Origin: Linum tenue
Taxonomy: Eukaryota; Streptophyta; Magnoliopsida; Malpighiales; Linaceae
Direction: 5' to 3'
NCBI GenBank assembly: GCA_946122785.1
Contig: CAMGYJ010000007.1
Coordinates: forward strand, 45,223,587-45,287,586
Length of the DNA: 64,000 nucleotides
Of this stretch, positions 47,368 through 58,180 are shown piece after piece. Within the stretch, counting starts at the first letter, position 1. Each line of letters begins with the position of its first letter. The translations under genes and the position numbers were made by a program. Under the pieces are notes generated by a model that was not told the origin of the DNA, made no database searches, and worked only from the letters and a program-made list of their open reading frames with translations.

Positions 47368-48561
47368 AGATGCAGGACATATTCTCCAATTGCCATAAGG
47401 GTACCACTGGAGGACATCATGGCAGGAACCGCATGCCGCAAAAGGTGTTGTTGTCAGGCTTCTACTGCCCTCTCTCTTCATGGATGTCGAAACCTTTGCA
47501 CGCAAGTGAAATCTCAGCCACAGGTTTGGTAACATCTCTTCCTGGAAAAAGATGTCCCAAACTATGTTTATTCCATGCGAGATTTTTAATGTTGGGGCAT
47601 TAATTTCATGTGAGTCTTTCCTACTTTTGGATATAAATATATTCTCGTCGCTGTGGATTATGTATCAATGTGGGCTGAGGTACATGCTTTGCTCACTAAT
47701 GGTGCTAGACTTGTTTGCAAATTTCTGAAGCAACTTTTCTCTCAGTTTGGGACACCAAGAACCATCATTAGCGATAAAGGCACCCACTTCCAGGTTCAAT
47801 ATGATAAGCTCCTCTCTTTCTATTGTTTGACTCACAAGGTATTCATGGCCTACCATCCTCAAATGAATGGTCAAGTCGAGCTGACAACAGGGAGCTAAAA
47901 CACATTGTGGAAATATGGTGGATCAGTCCTGCAAAGATTGGTCTACCAAACTCGATGATGGTCTGTGGGTCTATTGCATGGCTTATAAGATACCTATTGA
48001 TAATTCACCATATAGGATTTTCTATGACAAGGCATGCCATCTGCTGGTTGACCTGGAGAATAAGGCTTTTTGGGTTCTTGAGTTTCTTAACCTCGATGTC
48101 GATGTTGTAGGAAATGAAAAGAAGTTTCTAGAGATGGAAGAATGAAGATACCATGCCTATGTGAACATGTGACTATACAAGGAGAAAATGAAGCGTTTGG
48201 AGATTAAGTTCTTCAATACAACTCTCGCCTTAGCCTGTTTCCCGAAAAGCTATGGTCTGGGATACTTCTTTGCTCCCCAGGAACAATAAATAGTCACTTG
48301 AGTACGCCTGGAAACTATAGCGGGTTACTAAGTCACTGAGGTAAGTTCCGATAGAGCTAGGCTCCGGGTATTCCTAATATTTTTTTCTTATAGGTTAGAT
48401 GGTCGAAACCTTTCACAGTCACCCGAGTATTCTCTTATGGCATGATGGATATCTCTTACCCTCAAAGTGGCACATTCAAATTGGATGGTCATTGCCTCAT
48501 GCTCTACATTGACGGAGATGTGAACAACTATGAGGTGGCGTTGCGCCTCAAGAACCCTTAG

Positions 48562-49569
48562 TCGTCTTGTCGCATCCGGCTAAAGACGTAAAAAAGACTC
48601 TTGTTGGGAGGTAAACCAACACACCGGTTTGCATTTTTTTCTTTCTATTTTCTTTTTTGGTGTGTTTTGTGTGTGTATCGATTCAGTTATGTGCCCTTGG
48701 TTGTCCGCATTTTGTTATTGATTTTTTGGTGTTTGAGTTTGGGGCATGTACATGTCAAATTGGACAAAATGTCATCAAATAAGTGTGAATGACATATGTC
48801 ACTGTCTGGGTGCCGAATATCACAATCTAGCCCGTGACATTTTGCACTAAGCAATGACATAAAAATTGATTTTGTGTTTTTTTTTGTTAAGTCATGGGCT
48901 TAGACGTCCATGTCACGGTCTATGGCGTGACATTGGACACCAGGGCATGACGTGATGCACAAGTTTGTCTCAATTGATGGCCTATTTGTCTAATTCATGG
49001 TCCATACCATGAGTTGCAACACTCGAACGTGACCTTCAACAAGATACTATAAAACTAGTGGCCCCAATGCTCGTGACCATCCACCCTTTGTCCAAAGCCT
49101 CTGCTGCTTCATTGAAAAACCTCTACACTCTTGCAATTTTTCATTTTTTCATCCAATTTCGACCATCCGGATTAAAACAAACACCAGCCCTTTATCCCCC
49201 TCTTATAGTCGACCTATCACTAGTGTTCTGAGCCTCGTTAGAGCTGGTTTTCCTCACCGGGGGTGAACTTTGTTGACCTTTTGGTGAAGCTCAGGAGATC
49301 ACGTCAGGTCGCTTTTCATGTATTTTTCATGTCCCTCAGCAACTCCACACCTTTCCCTAGGCCTCTACTTGTTTTTCCCAGTCTGTAATTGCTTCATTCA
49401 TTGTTTGACAAATTGAAGCCTAGGGTTTTAGGGTGAGCAATTTGGTACTCTTTGATAAATTGCTTTAATTGAGTGGGGGAAGGAATAGGATTGATTGAGT
49501 GCATGTTTTTTTTTATGTGGGTGAAGCTTTATTATAGCCTTGGTGGGCACGGTTTGATCAATTCCCTTG
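48562..49569 (+). other. 3' non-coding region of the Gypsy element
   Basis: After the pol stop comes CTAAAGACGT..GACTCTTGTTGGGAGGTAA, a block often found after pol in this Gypsy group. It is followed by GT-rich sequence and repeated GTGACAT and GTCACGG words. A purine run (GTGGGGGAAGGAA near 49473) may be a polypurine tract. No gene. Confidence 0.5.
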
Positions 49570-50990
49570 TGATGTAGTTAGATGTCCATCAAGTGTTCTA
49601 CAAAATGGATGACCATGATTTCTGTTTGATTTTGATGTGATTTTAGGGTGTATTAGTCGATATGTGCGAATTAGGTACAAAACAAGGTCACAAGTGTAGA
49701 GAAGGGGTGGGAATTGAAGATCGTGGCCCAGAAGCCAAAGATCGCGACCGCGATCTTGGAGGCCCAGGGCACGAACTTCACGTTGAAGGAGCCTTAGAGA
49801 AGCAGAGAGTTTCCCTAGTCGCATCACGACTAACATTCACTTTGCTCGAGAGGAAGATCGAAGCCACGACTCGTAGATCGCAACCACGAAGCCAGCCCGC
49901 GATCTCCAGTCTTCAGAAGGCCATAACGACGTTGTCTTAAGATTTCGGCCTGTCCTCAGAAGATCACGCCCGCGATCTCACATCCTCAGGAAACGAACTT
50001 TCCCTAGTCCAGAATGCCTATAAATAAAAGACCCCTTTCCCCTTTTGAAGAGAGCTGATTTCGAGAGAAATTTTTGGTTCTAGAGAGAGAAAAGAGAGAG
50101 AAGCTGAAGGAAGGAGAAGAAGGAGAAGCTAGGAGCAAGGAGGCATCTTCTTCAACCCCAATTCTTCTTCTATTTCTACCATGTATCTTCTTCCCTCCTT
50201 TATGGAGTAGTCCTCTAAGGTACTAGAAGTTCTAAACCCCAAACCGTAGTTTTAGGGTTTACTATGTATATATGGATATTTTAGGGTTTGAATGAAAGAA
50301 TGTGTTTGTCTAGTTGATTTTAATGCCACTCTTTCCTAATTGATGATGCTTGGGTAATTTTCCCTAATCTTCCCTCTTAGCCTACTTTATGCTACCGCGT
50401 TGGGTACGGAGTTCTAGGGTTAGACGGGTATCCGCCAACTGGCGAGTTTAGGTTAGATGTGTGAATGGAGGCCTGCAGTGGTTGAGGCGACCGAACCCCT
50501 GCTATAGTTAGCCAACCTAGATGAAACCCAGGATGTAACCTTGGTGTGGACGTTGGATAGTGTCCATTGAAATGAGCCATAAGCTTAATGCCCTAGATAC
50601 AATAGCCTAGATCGAGGTGACTAGAACATGGGTTTAGAGGAGGTGTACTCAAAGGCGTATGGATAACCACGAAAGCCCACAGAAAAGAGCTCACTCACCA
50701 CATTCGATGACCCTAAGTATCTATATATGCATAGTGACCCTAAGCTAGGGGGAGGGATAGTTCCCCGAAGTACCTACTTTTAGCTTTGATCAATCTTTAG
50801 ACTAGTGTTTCCTCATATCATCCACTCAAAACCTCAAAAACCGATTAACTAATTAGCAACTAGGTGGGAAGTAGGATAGGGTACCGAGACCCGAGTAGAA
50901 TACGACCTTGATTACCACTATATGACAATGTCGTTCTAGGTTAAACTTGGCCTAGGATGGGATAGTTGTTGATACGTGCTAACCTCTGAC
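49570..50990 (+). repeat. Related Gypsy LTR (fourth copy, approximate limits)
   Basis: Same block order as solo LTRs 1-3: a variable block (49660-49990) of GATCGCGACCGCGATCT words, a TATA-like CTATAAATAAAAG near 50020, a GA-rich stretch, TATGGAGTAGT, GCTAGGGGGAGGG, and GGGTACCGAGACCCGAG near the end. It could be the 3' LTR of the decayed element. Exact ends and target duplication were not found. Confidence 0.65.
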
Positions 50991-51079
50991 AATAGCCTAC
51001 ACGGATTCAAGTGATCATGTTCGGGTGGTGGGTCGAGGCAGACTGCATTCTCAATGGAAGGCGGATCCTTGCGGGGCAG

Positions 51080-51931
51080 GCCTGGCTATTTCGGCCAATA
51101 TGGGCCAAGAGAGAATTGAGGAGGCCAGTTGGTCTCTCCTATGATTGGGTTGAGCATGAGGACTAGGTCAGGCAACGATTGGGCTTCAGGGACATTTAAT
51201 GGAGCTGGGCGAAGCCAGGTGTGTCCAACTGAGTCAGGAATTGATGGGAGAGAAGAAAAGAGTTGGCTCTTCAAGCCCAAGATAATGGGCAAGAGGATCC
51301 ATCTGTATGGTTTGCGCCAGTCAAGCAGTTCTTCAAATTTCAACCAATTCTAGAGGAGCAAAATGCATTTTTGGTGTCTTATCATTTGAAAGGGGATGCT
51401 AATTAATGGTGGAAATGGGTGTATCGCACTACTACAACGACCGGGCAATCAATTACATGGGCTCGGTTTAGAGAAGAGTTGTAGGTTCGATTCAGACCTT
51501 TAGAAAGCACTTCTAACCACAAAGCTCTCGCAAAGATTAAATAAATGGGATCATTGAACAATTATCTCTTAAATTTTGAGAAGTTGGGTAATCGATGCTA
51601 CGGGTGGAATGAAGAGGCATTGGTGGGCTCCTTCATTGGTGGGCTTAAACTGGAGATTTCGGACGCGATACGCATGTTCAGGCCAAGAATAGTTGGGGAG
51701 GCCATTCTACTTTCCAAAGCGAAAAATGATGAGTTGAGAAAACATCGAGGAGTGCCAAGAAATACACCAAAAGGCCAAGTTGAGGCGGCGGCCGAACCTA
51801 TACTCACACCACCTCAACCCGCGCCACCACGAGTTCCTACTGCAAGAAGAATGTCACTAGAAGAAGTAGCGACGAGAAGGGCACAAGGCTTATGTTTCCA
51901 TTGCGACGATCACTTTAGTTTAATGTCATGA
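51080..51931 (+). pseudogene. Decayed Ty3/Gypsy gag
   Basis: Frames read FFKFQPILEEQNAFL, YHLKGDAN, WWKWVYRTT and ARFREEL, then NYLLNFEKLGNRC, FIGGLKLEISDAIRMF and EAILLSKAKNDEL. The last recognisable motif is GLCFHCDDHF, the start of a zinc knuckle, after which similarity stops. Stop codons interrupt it. It is the second gag in the window truncated at the zinc knuckle. Confidence 0.82.
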
Positions 51932-52367
51932 GAAGATTGGAACCCAACTCACTTTGTTGCTTCGTCCTTTTATCGCCTGACCTCTTTTCGTCTTAAGTCG
52001 ATTTCTGATCGTTCTAGCCCTAATTCTCTTCGCCCTAAGTCAATTTCTTTAAATTATTGTTCGATTCTTGCGAGACACGTTGCGTGGGAGGTTTTATCCA
52101 AAGAATCCACGTAACGGTCTCGTTATGTGTTTGTATTGTTTCCTCGCATGTGCGAGTTTTTTTTTTTGTGGTAAAGATGGAACGGAGATTGGGGCTAAAG
52201 CACAACCATGATTAGGCATAGCGACGAGAGGTATTGGGAGATTGGTAATGGATAGATACTTTTCAGGGCAGGCGGGTCAAGAAGGGTTGGTCACGGGTTG
52301 AGGTTTTAGTGACGTGGCGGGTCTGGTATAAACTTTTTGCGAGTTAAAATAGGTTGATCTAGGCGAA
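51932..52367. other. Intergenic DNA, possibly LTR remnant
   Basis: TCGCCCTAAGTC-type words and a T tract. No gene seen. Confidence 0.4.
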
Positions 52368-52375
52368 TCTATTAG

Positions 52376-53157
52376 AAGTGGCGGAGCCACTCATTAGGTT
52401 GGGGGGTGCTTGCACCCTCCTTGGCTCGGAGGAGCAACAAAAATTTACGAAGGGAAAAGTAAGTTTTGGGGAATTACCCTTGACCGGCTAATACTAAACA
52501 ATCTTTCTTACAATCTTCACTTGATGAGTTTCTAATAAATCTTACGATTCTTTATAGAAAATAATAAGTTAGTTCTAAAATTAAACCTACAACTATTATT
52601 ATTCTCATAAGAAGTTCCCAACGGTTGTTTTTTCCCCTGTCGATACTAGTACGATTCATACCAATTACCCCAAATCTTATGATATTTCTCGTTCATAAGT
52701 TGAATTCATGTATTATTTTATCTACCATTTGATGGCATGTTTAAAAACTTACAAAGGGTTGACGAGTTAGAAAAAAAGTGAAAACAAATAAGCACAAACC
52801 ATATCTATCTATTTATTTAGTTCTCAAGTTGACAATTATCTGTATGTTGCAACTATAAGTGTGAGAAGATAATTTTCACCCATGAATATACAAAAAATTA
52901 TATTCAAAATCGGATAAACGATGAGTTGGTGACATGTTTTCACAAGGAATGTGTTCTGCAATGTTTTCAGAATATGAAATCTCTTCGTTGTTCGTTATAA
53001 GTGGTGTGAGTCGAACTATTATTATGTCATTGTAAAAATATTGAGTATTCTACTGTCGATTTTTTATTTCGTTTATGTTGACTTTTCTATTATATATAGT
53101 TTATTTTTACTGATATGAATAAACACCCACTTAGCCAATTTTATGGCTCCGTCACTG
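52376..53157. mobile_element. hAT element (782 bp)
   Basis: Ends AAGTGGCGGAGCCA and, read inward from the right, CAGTGACGGAGCCA. Perfect 8-bp target duplication tctattag at 52368-52375 and 53158-53165. No coding capacity. Confidence 0.9.
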
Positions 53158-53169
53158 TCTATTAGGCAC

Positions 53170-53340
53170 ATTAGCAAAAAACTGGCGCATTAATGGAGAG
53201 TGACGGAAGGTAACGGTCAGTGACTAAACTTGGACTATTTAACTAACCTTAGTGATCATAAATAGAATCAAAAAAATTTAGTGGCAATCATAAAACAATT
53301 TCGTAATCCATGACCAAAACGTACGTAAATGTTATAACAA
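53170..53340. repeat. Remnant of the Pack-MULE terminal repeat family
   Basis: GGAGAGTGACGGAAGGTAAC, then GTGACTAAACTTGGAC and TTAGTGATCATAAATAG, resemble the inner part of the inverted repeats at 30932 and 32888. Confidence 0.5.
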
Positions 53341-53867
53341 AGAATTACAATTGATCCATAAATTTTCGCACATAAATTTGCTATTATAATGGTCATTAGA
53401 CGAAATTCTAAAAATGAACTGCGGTGGTTTCTAAAATACTTCAAATACAATCAAATCATAGATGATTTCACATATTTTATTGTTAGTGGTTTGCAAATGA
53501 ACTATAAGACAGTTCATAGCTCAAATGGAGGAATGGTGGTCAGCATAATTATTGTCCTCTATAAGTTCTATGACGGTATTCGTGACTTTTTTCCAATGGA
53601 ACTTTTGTCTTTGCATGAAGCGATGAATTGGTGTCTAACTAGGAATTTTTTTGTTGTCAAAGTCTGTTGATTCTCAATTGGTGATTCGGCGGGTCTTGGT
53701 TGGCGATACTTCAGTCCAAATATTCTAGAAGATGTTGGAAGGCTAGAGTCATAACTTTGCTTTATGTTCTTGTTTTTTTTTACCTAGAGTTTCAATAAGG
53801 TAAGGTTGCTCATTTTGTGACTAAACAAGCTCTTTTACCAGGAGTTCGATTATTAGTTGGGTGCATA

Positions 53868-54329
53868 TAGAGGTGGCAAATGGATTGGATTGGTGGATTG
53901 GTGGATTGGATTGGTGGATCCATGGATCAAATGGATTGGATCTAATGGATTGGTGAATTCATGGATTGGATCAAGTGGATTGGTGGATTATCCATGAATC
54001 CAAATGACATCCTCAACCAAGGACCAATATGTAAAATGTAAAAAGTTTAGGTACTAAAATGTCACAATGAAAAATTTTAGGTACCAAAACGTAATTTTCC
54101 AATGATATTTTTCATATAAAAAATTAAATTTTAGGTGCCAAAATGTAAAAAATAAAAATTATAGGTACTAAACCGTAATTTGCCAATGATCCATGGATCC
54201 AATCCATGAATCCACCAATCCAATTGGATTTGGATCAAATGGATTGGATTTAAATGGATTGGATTAGGTGGATATTTTTAATGGATTGATGGATTGGATT
54301 GGTGGATTGGATTGAAATTGCCACCTTTG
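53868..54329. mobile_element. hAT element rich in GGATTGGTGGATT (462 bp)
   Basis: Ends TAGAGGTGGCAA and, read inward from the right, CAAAGGTGGCAA. Perfect 8-bp target duplication ggtgcata at 53860-53867 and 54330-54337. Both subtermini consist of short tandem GGATTGGTGGATT words; the middle is AT-rich. Confidence 0.92.
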
Positions 54330-54907
54330 GGTGCATACATTGTATATCATACTCTCGCTCCTAGTCCTAGTAGTAAACATATGATGGTAGCAAATTCCTA
54401 CATGCAGATGAGAGGTGGAATAAAATTTTATTCGTCATGGTAACGCACACGGACGTTATATCCATCAATAATAGCAGAACAGTATTATTATAAGAACAAG
54501 TAGAAATGAGATAAGCAGCTTATTCTACGTGAAAAAATAGTTTGTAACAAAATCCTCACCCCAAGTTCCTCATAGCTATGTTCGCCGAATTTCAATGCCA
54601 GGAAACTGCTACCCAAAACTCAAACCAGCTGCAACAGTTCTAGAGTTCCCGTCGACATGTCTGCCTCCCACCATCAGTAAGCAATGCCTGGTCCTTTGCG
54701 TTGAACTTACTCCATACCCGGGCTTCAGACTTCCATGAAATAACTAAGGGCGAGAAGCATGCAGCAAAACTGAAGGCTTCAGCCAGGAATTAAGAAGCAA
54801 ATCCACTTTTTCGACACCCGACTACTTACACGCCAAGCCACAAAAGCAAGCCTAGCAAGTAAATCGAGCAATAATATCTAACCAGAAATTATGTATCGCA
54901 TCCAATC

Positions 54908-57900
54908 TCATTTCCAGCGCAGGGACTGTCTAATGCCAGAGTAGATGAGGCCTAGGGACCTTCCAATCAAGGTAACAAGAAAAAATGAGATGGCGCTGCT
55001 GATTTTATCAATAACTGCTCTAACCAATGGCAATCCAATGTCATATAACTCCAGGTATAGACTGTAGTAGTATCTCCTGCAACAACAAGATATAACATTA
55101 AGCAAAAGGAAGTCTAGTACTTCTTTCGTGATTGAAACAGTGGATCAGGTAATGAATTTGCAATGCGGCTCTAGGACTGAGCAATCGATGTGCTCTGCAA
55201 TATGGATTATAAAAAAAGAGCGGGGTGCAGCAAAGGAAGATAGTTTTTACCATCCTATCAAAGCCCTTAACTCTTTGGTCCTTTTTGCAGGCATACGGAA
55301 CTGGCAGATGACAATGCAATCAAATGAAGATGATACTGCGACAGATTTCGTAAGAGAAAGCCGTTTCCACCAACTAGTGTTATCACCCTCCTGAGTATGG
55401 GTTGGTTCCTTGATCGCTTTCAGTTGAAGAATACACAGATCAAAACGATCTTCGTATATCGATGCAACAGTTTCCATATTCTGATACAACCACTGATTCA
55501 GAGCAATCTGACACACAAAAAAAATCTTATTGTTACTTCAAACTTAGGCCAAAAACCCAGACCCGGACTCAAAGCATTTGGACTCACACCATATTTCCCC
55601 ATCAGCTAAGCCAGTCATATGTTATTGTGAAGGGTTTTCTTTTATGGGGATTATTAATCGGGTTGGAGAGAAAATTTCTTAAAACTTATGCCAAAAACCC
55701 AGACCTGGACTCAACTTTTCTTTTGACATAGTAACTGACAGTTTGCATCTTGGCCCACGAAAACAAGCAATAAAAGAAGTCGGACAGCAAATTTAATGCA
55801 ATGGCTTCGAAACCTTTTCAATGACCTTCTGAGGCAACAAAGATTGAAGTCCACAAATGTCAACAATGACAAAAACAAGCTGACTGAGAGGGCAAGTCAA
55901 AGAATACAACATGGTTTTCTGTCTTCCCATTAGGCGGTTGGAAGAAATACAGAAAGACCCAAACGGAAAACCCAAATAGTAACCCAGGTAATAACAGTTC
56001 ATACTGATGCCCAAAGGCAAAAATACAAGCTCACGCAAAAAGAACCAATACCTCATTGCGTAACCGTTGCAGTGCTCGAGTTGACAAACTGCACATAGCC
56101 GTACCAAGGTCATTCATTCCATCCGGCAAACTTCCATCTACAGATATAAGCTCTAAATACAAATTAGCTATACCATCAGCTATGTTTATGACCAAATCCT
56201 CTAATATGGAATCTCCATGCGTTACAAACAGGCTATGATCATACAAACGAGCATTCCTGCCATCACAGAAGCAAAGAGGTCAAAGTGAATGGCTGACCAA
56301 GGAAGACAAACAAGCCCAGCACCCCACCCCCATACCGTTAATTTATAAACGTAATCTTTACAAAAATGTTCTCCCAAGAATGTTATGAATGAGGTGAAAT
56401 ATTTACTCAATTAATGAACATACCATCAACAGATTGATTGACTCAACCCCACCCCCCCCCCCCCCCCCCCCACCCCCCCACCACCACCACCACCACATGT
56501 AATTTCTATACAGAATCATGTTTTTTACTAGAATGCATAACAAAGATGATAAACCAGTTAAATTCATTTTCTTTCCATGGCTTGGCTGCTACAGGTTAAA
56601 TTAAGACATTAACTCCAAGTTGCTAACAGGAAAACAAATGATAAGCAATATCAGTGAACATACCTAGCAGACCCAAATTTAAGAAAGTAGAGTAGCTCTG
56701 CATAAAGATCTTCCTTGCCAGACTTTCTAATATTTCGTAATGCAGCATCGTCTCTTTTTAACTTCTCAATCATCAAAGAAGCTAGCACCTGGGAACAGAA
56801 AAAAGCAAACAGGATTTCCATCACAAACTGGTTGCAAAAACCTTAAGCAGAAATAATCGGTATACTTTAATGTACCTTGTCAGATTTATTACTTTCAAGC
56901 TGAAGCTCCTCTTTAAGCCAGGTCATGCATACAGCATGACAAGAATCATTGATAACTTTTGGGAACATTGCCATCCACCCATCCAAGGTAACTGCATCGT
57001 TATCACCTAATACGTCATTTACCTGCACACAAGAGAAATCAACATCTCAAACTCCCTGAAATTCAACACATTTGAGAAATAACATTCTGATACATTGTCA
57101 GATACAAGTAACAAGGACATCAACAAGAACTTATTATTCAACTTGCAATGAATAGCCAGCATTCTTATAACCCAAGGGTGTTCTTGTTCGTAGTGATCAT
57201 CCAATTGTTTTTCAAATCAAAATAGATTGATTTTTCATCAATTGACTTGGTGAACAGCCCGATGCCAATGTGTTTTCTATATGACTATGATTATGTCAGC
57301 ACAATCAACTCTAAGAATAAAGAGGAAGTAGTAAAGACGGTGCCTGCCTCTTCCTCAAGGTGATAAAACGAAGCCCAAAGTAAGTGCAGCTTTGATCCTC
57401 CAGACACAGCATCCAAACTTAGTGGACGGTTTGGATGTTGCTTCTCCGACTTGAGGAAGTCTTCAACCAAATAACTGCTGTGCTCTACGGCATCTAAAGA
57501 ATCCAAGAGTTTAGCTTTTACATCATTCCAGGCCTGATTTGAGTTAACCTGGTCGTTGCTGTTCCTAGCCCTGTATATTGGTAATAACTTTAGCAAACAA
57601 AAAAGTGAATGATGAAGCTTAAATTTTACATTGACAGACGATTAACACCTTCCAAATATATAATAGTCCTGATCTGCTATTCTTACCCACCAGGAGACTT
57701 CCAGTTTTTACGCACTGAATTCTCTTCCAACACAGTCTTCTGTGAAGAGGAATGAGACTTCTGGACTGGAATTACCCCAGCCATGTAAGTAAGAAATATG
57801 CTGGTCATGAGAAGCAGCTGATTGCTAACAGAAACCCAATCAGAGAGCGTTGCACCATCAGGGTCCGCCAAAGCTGCCAAGCAACTACAACTCCACGAAC

Positions 57901-58180
57901 CATCCTTCCGCAAAGGACTTACTACAGGTTTCAATGTTCGAGCTGGAGCCCATTTCGGAGTAAAGATCAGCTCAAACTTGCTACTTCTCCTGAAATTCTT
58001 GCGACTGCCACATTCACAGACAAGTAAGCAGCTAAGAATTTGCAACCCACTAATTCCCCTCTTCAAGTCAGCACAATAAGTTCTCCTACTATTGGAAGTT
58101 CTGCCGTTTGATACAAAAGAATGATAATGACCTGAGAACAAACCTGTGAGGCGTTGAGAGATGACAGCTCCGAGGCACAT
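54908..58180 (-). CDS. Conserved-looking plant protein of unknown function, seven exons
   Basis: Proposed exons: 57687-58180, 57339-57570, 56876-57022, 56664-56788, 56052-56256, 55251-55507, 54908-55076. These join in frame to about 542 residues ending in TGA. I do not recognise the protein. The N-terminus (from MCLGAVISQR) is Ser/Arg-rich and could be a plastid transit peptide. Next come SWSCSCLAALADPDG and a hydrophobic segment (NQLLLMTSIFLTYMAGVIPV). The middle is helical and charged (AWNDVKAKLLDSLDAVEHSS, MIEKLKRDDAALRNIRKSGK). The tail, DKISSAISFFLVTLIGRSLG, is amphipathic or membrane-associated. The start is uncertain: another frame (VAVIGDSEVASLLFLSSDGR) is open upstream at 58063-58440. 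The exon 2 donor (ACC|GTCTTT) is weak, and a GC donor with another acceptor also keeps frame. Confidence 0.75.
56447..56496. repeat. Poly-C and (CAC)n tract in an intron
   Basis: A run of more than 25 C broken by single A residues, followed by (CAC)n. On the transcribed strand this is a G tract, able to form a G-quadruplex. Confidence 0.9.

Larger units (their letters stand above)
41395..48561 (+). pseudogene. Decayed Gypsy gag-pol interrupted by three solo LTRs
   Basis: Recognisable blocks in order: the gag-pol junction (HINLLFVKVI, IPKYAKFLKD), aspartic-protease end (VPLILGRPFLDATMAL), start of RT (LEFKPLPSHLKYAFL), end of RNase H (IEIKDNK, DDHLSQLEGP), the pre-integrase region (HYFWDDPYLF, split around solo LTRs), zinc-binding CHKGTTGGHHG, integrase core (GTPRTIISDKGTHF, YHPQMNGQVE, YRIFYDKACHL), and the pol C-terminus (PFTVTRVFSYG, GTFKLDGHCL) ending at TAG 48561. 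The RT-RNase H core is deleted near 42670. Stops and frameshifts are abundant. The architecture suggests the Athila/Tat side of the Ty3/Gypsy group. Non-functional. Confidence 0.88.

Noticed and set aside
22874..54329. Three hAT elements all exactly 462 bp long (22874, 33819, 53868) as one family
   Set aside because: Their termini and interiors differ completely, so the equal length appears to be coincidence.
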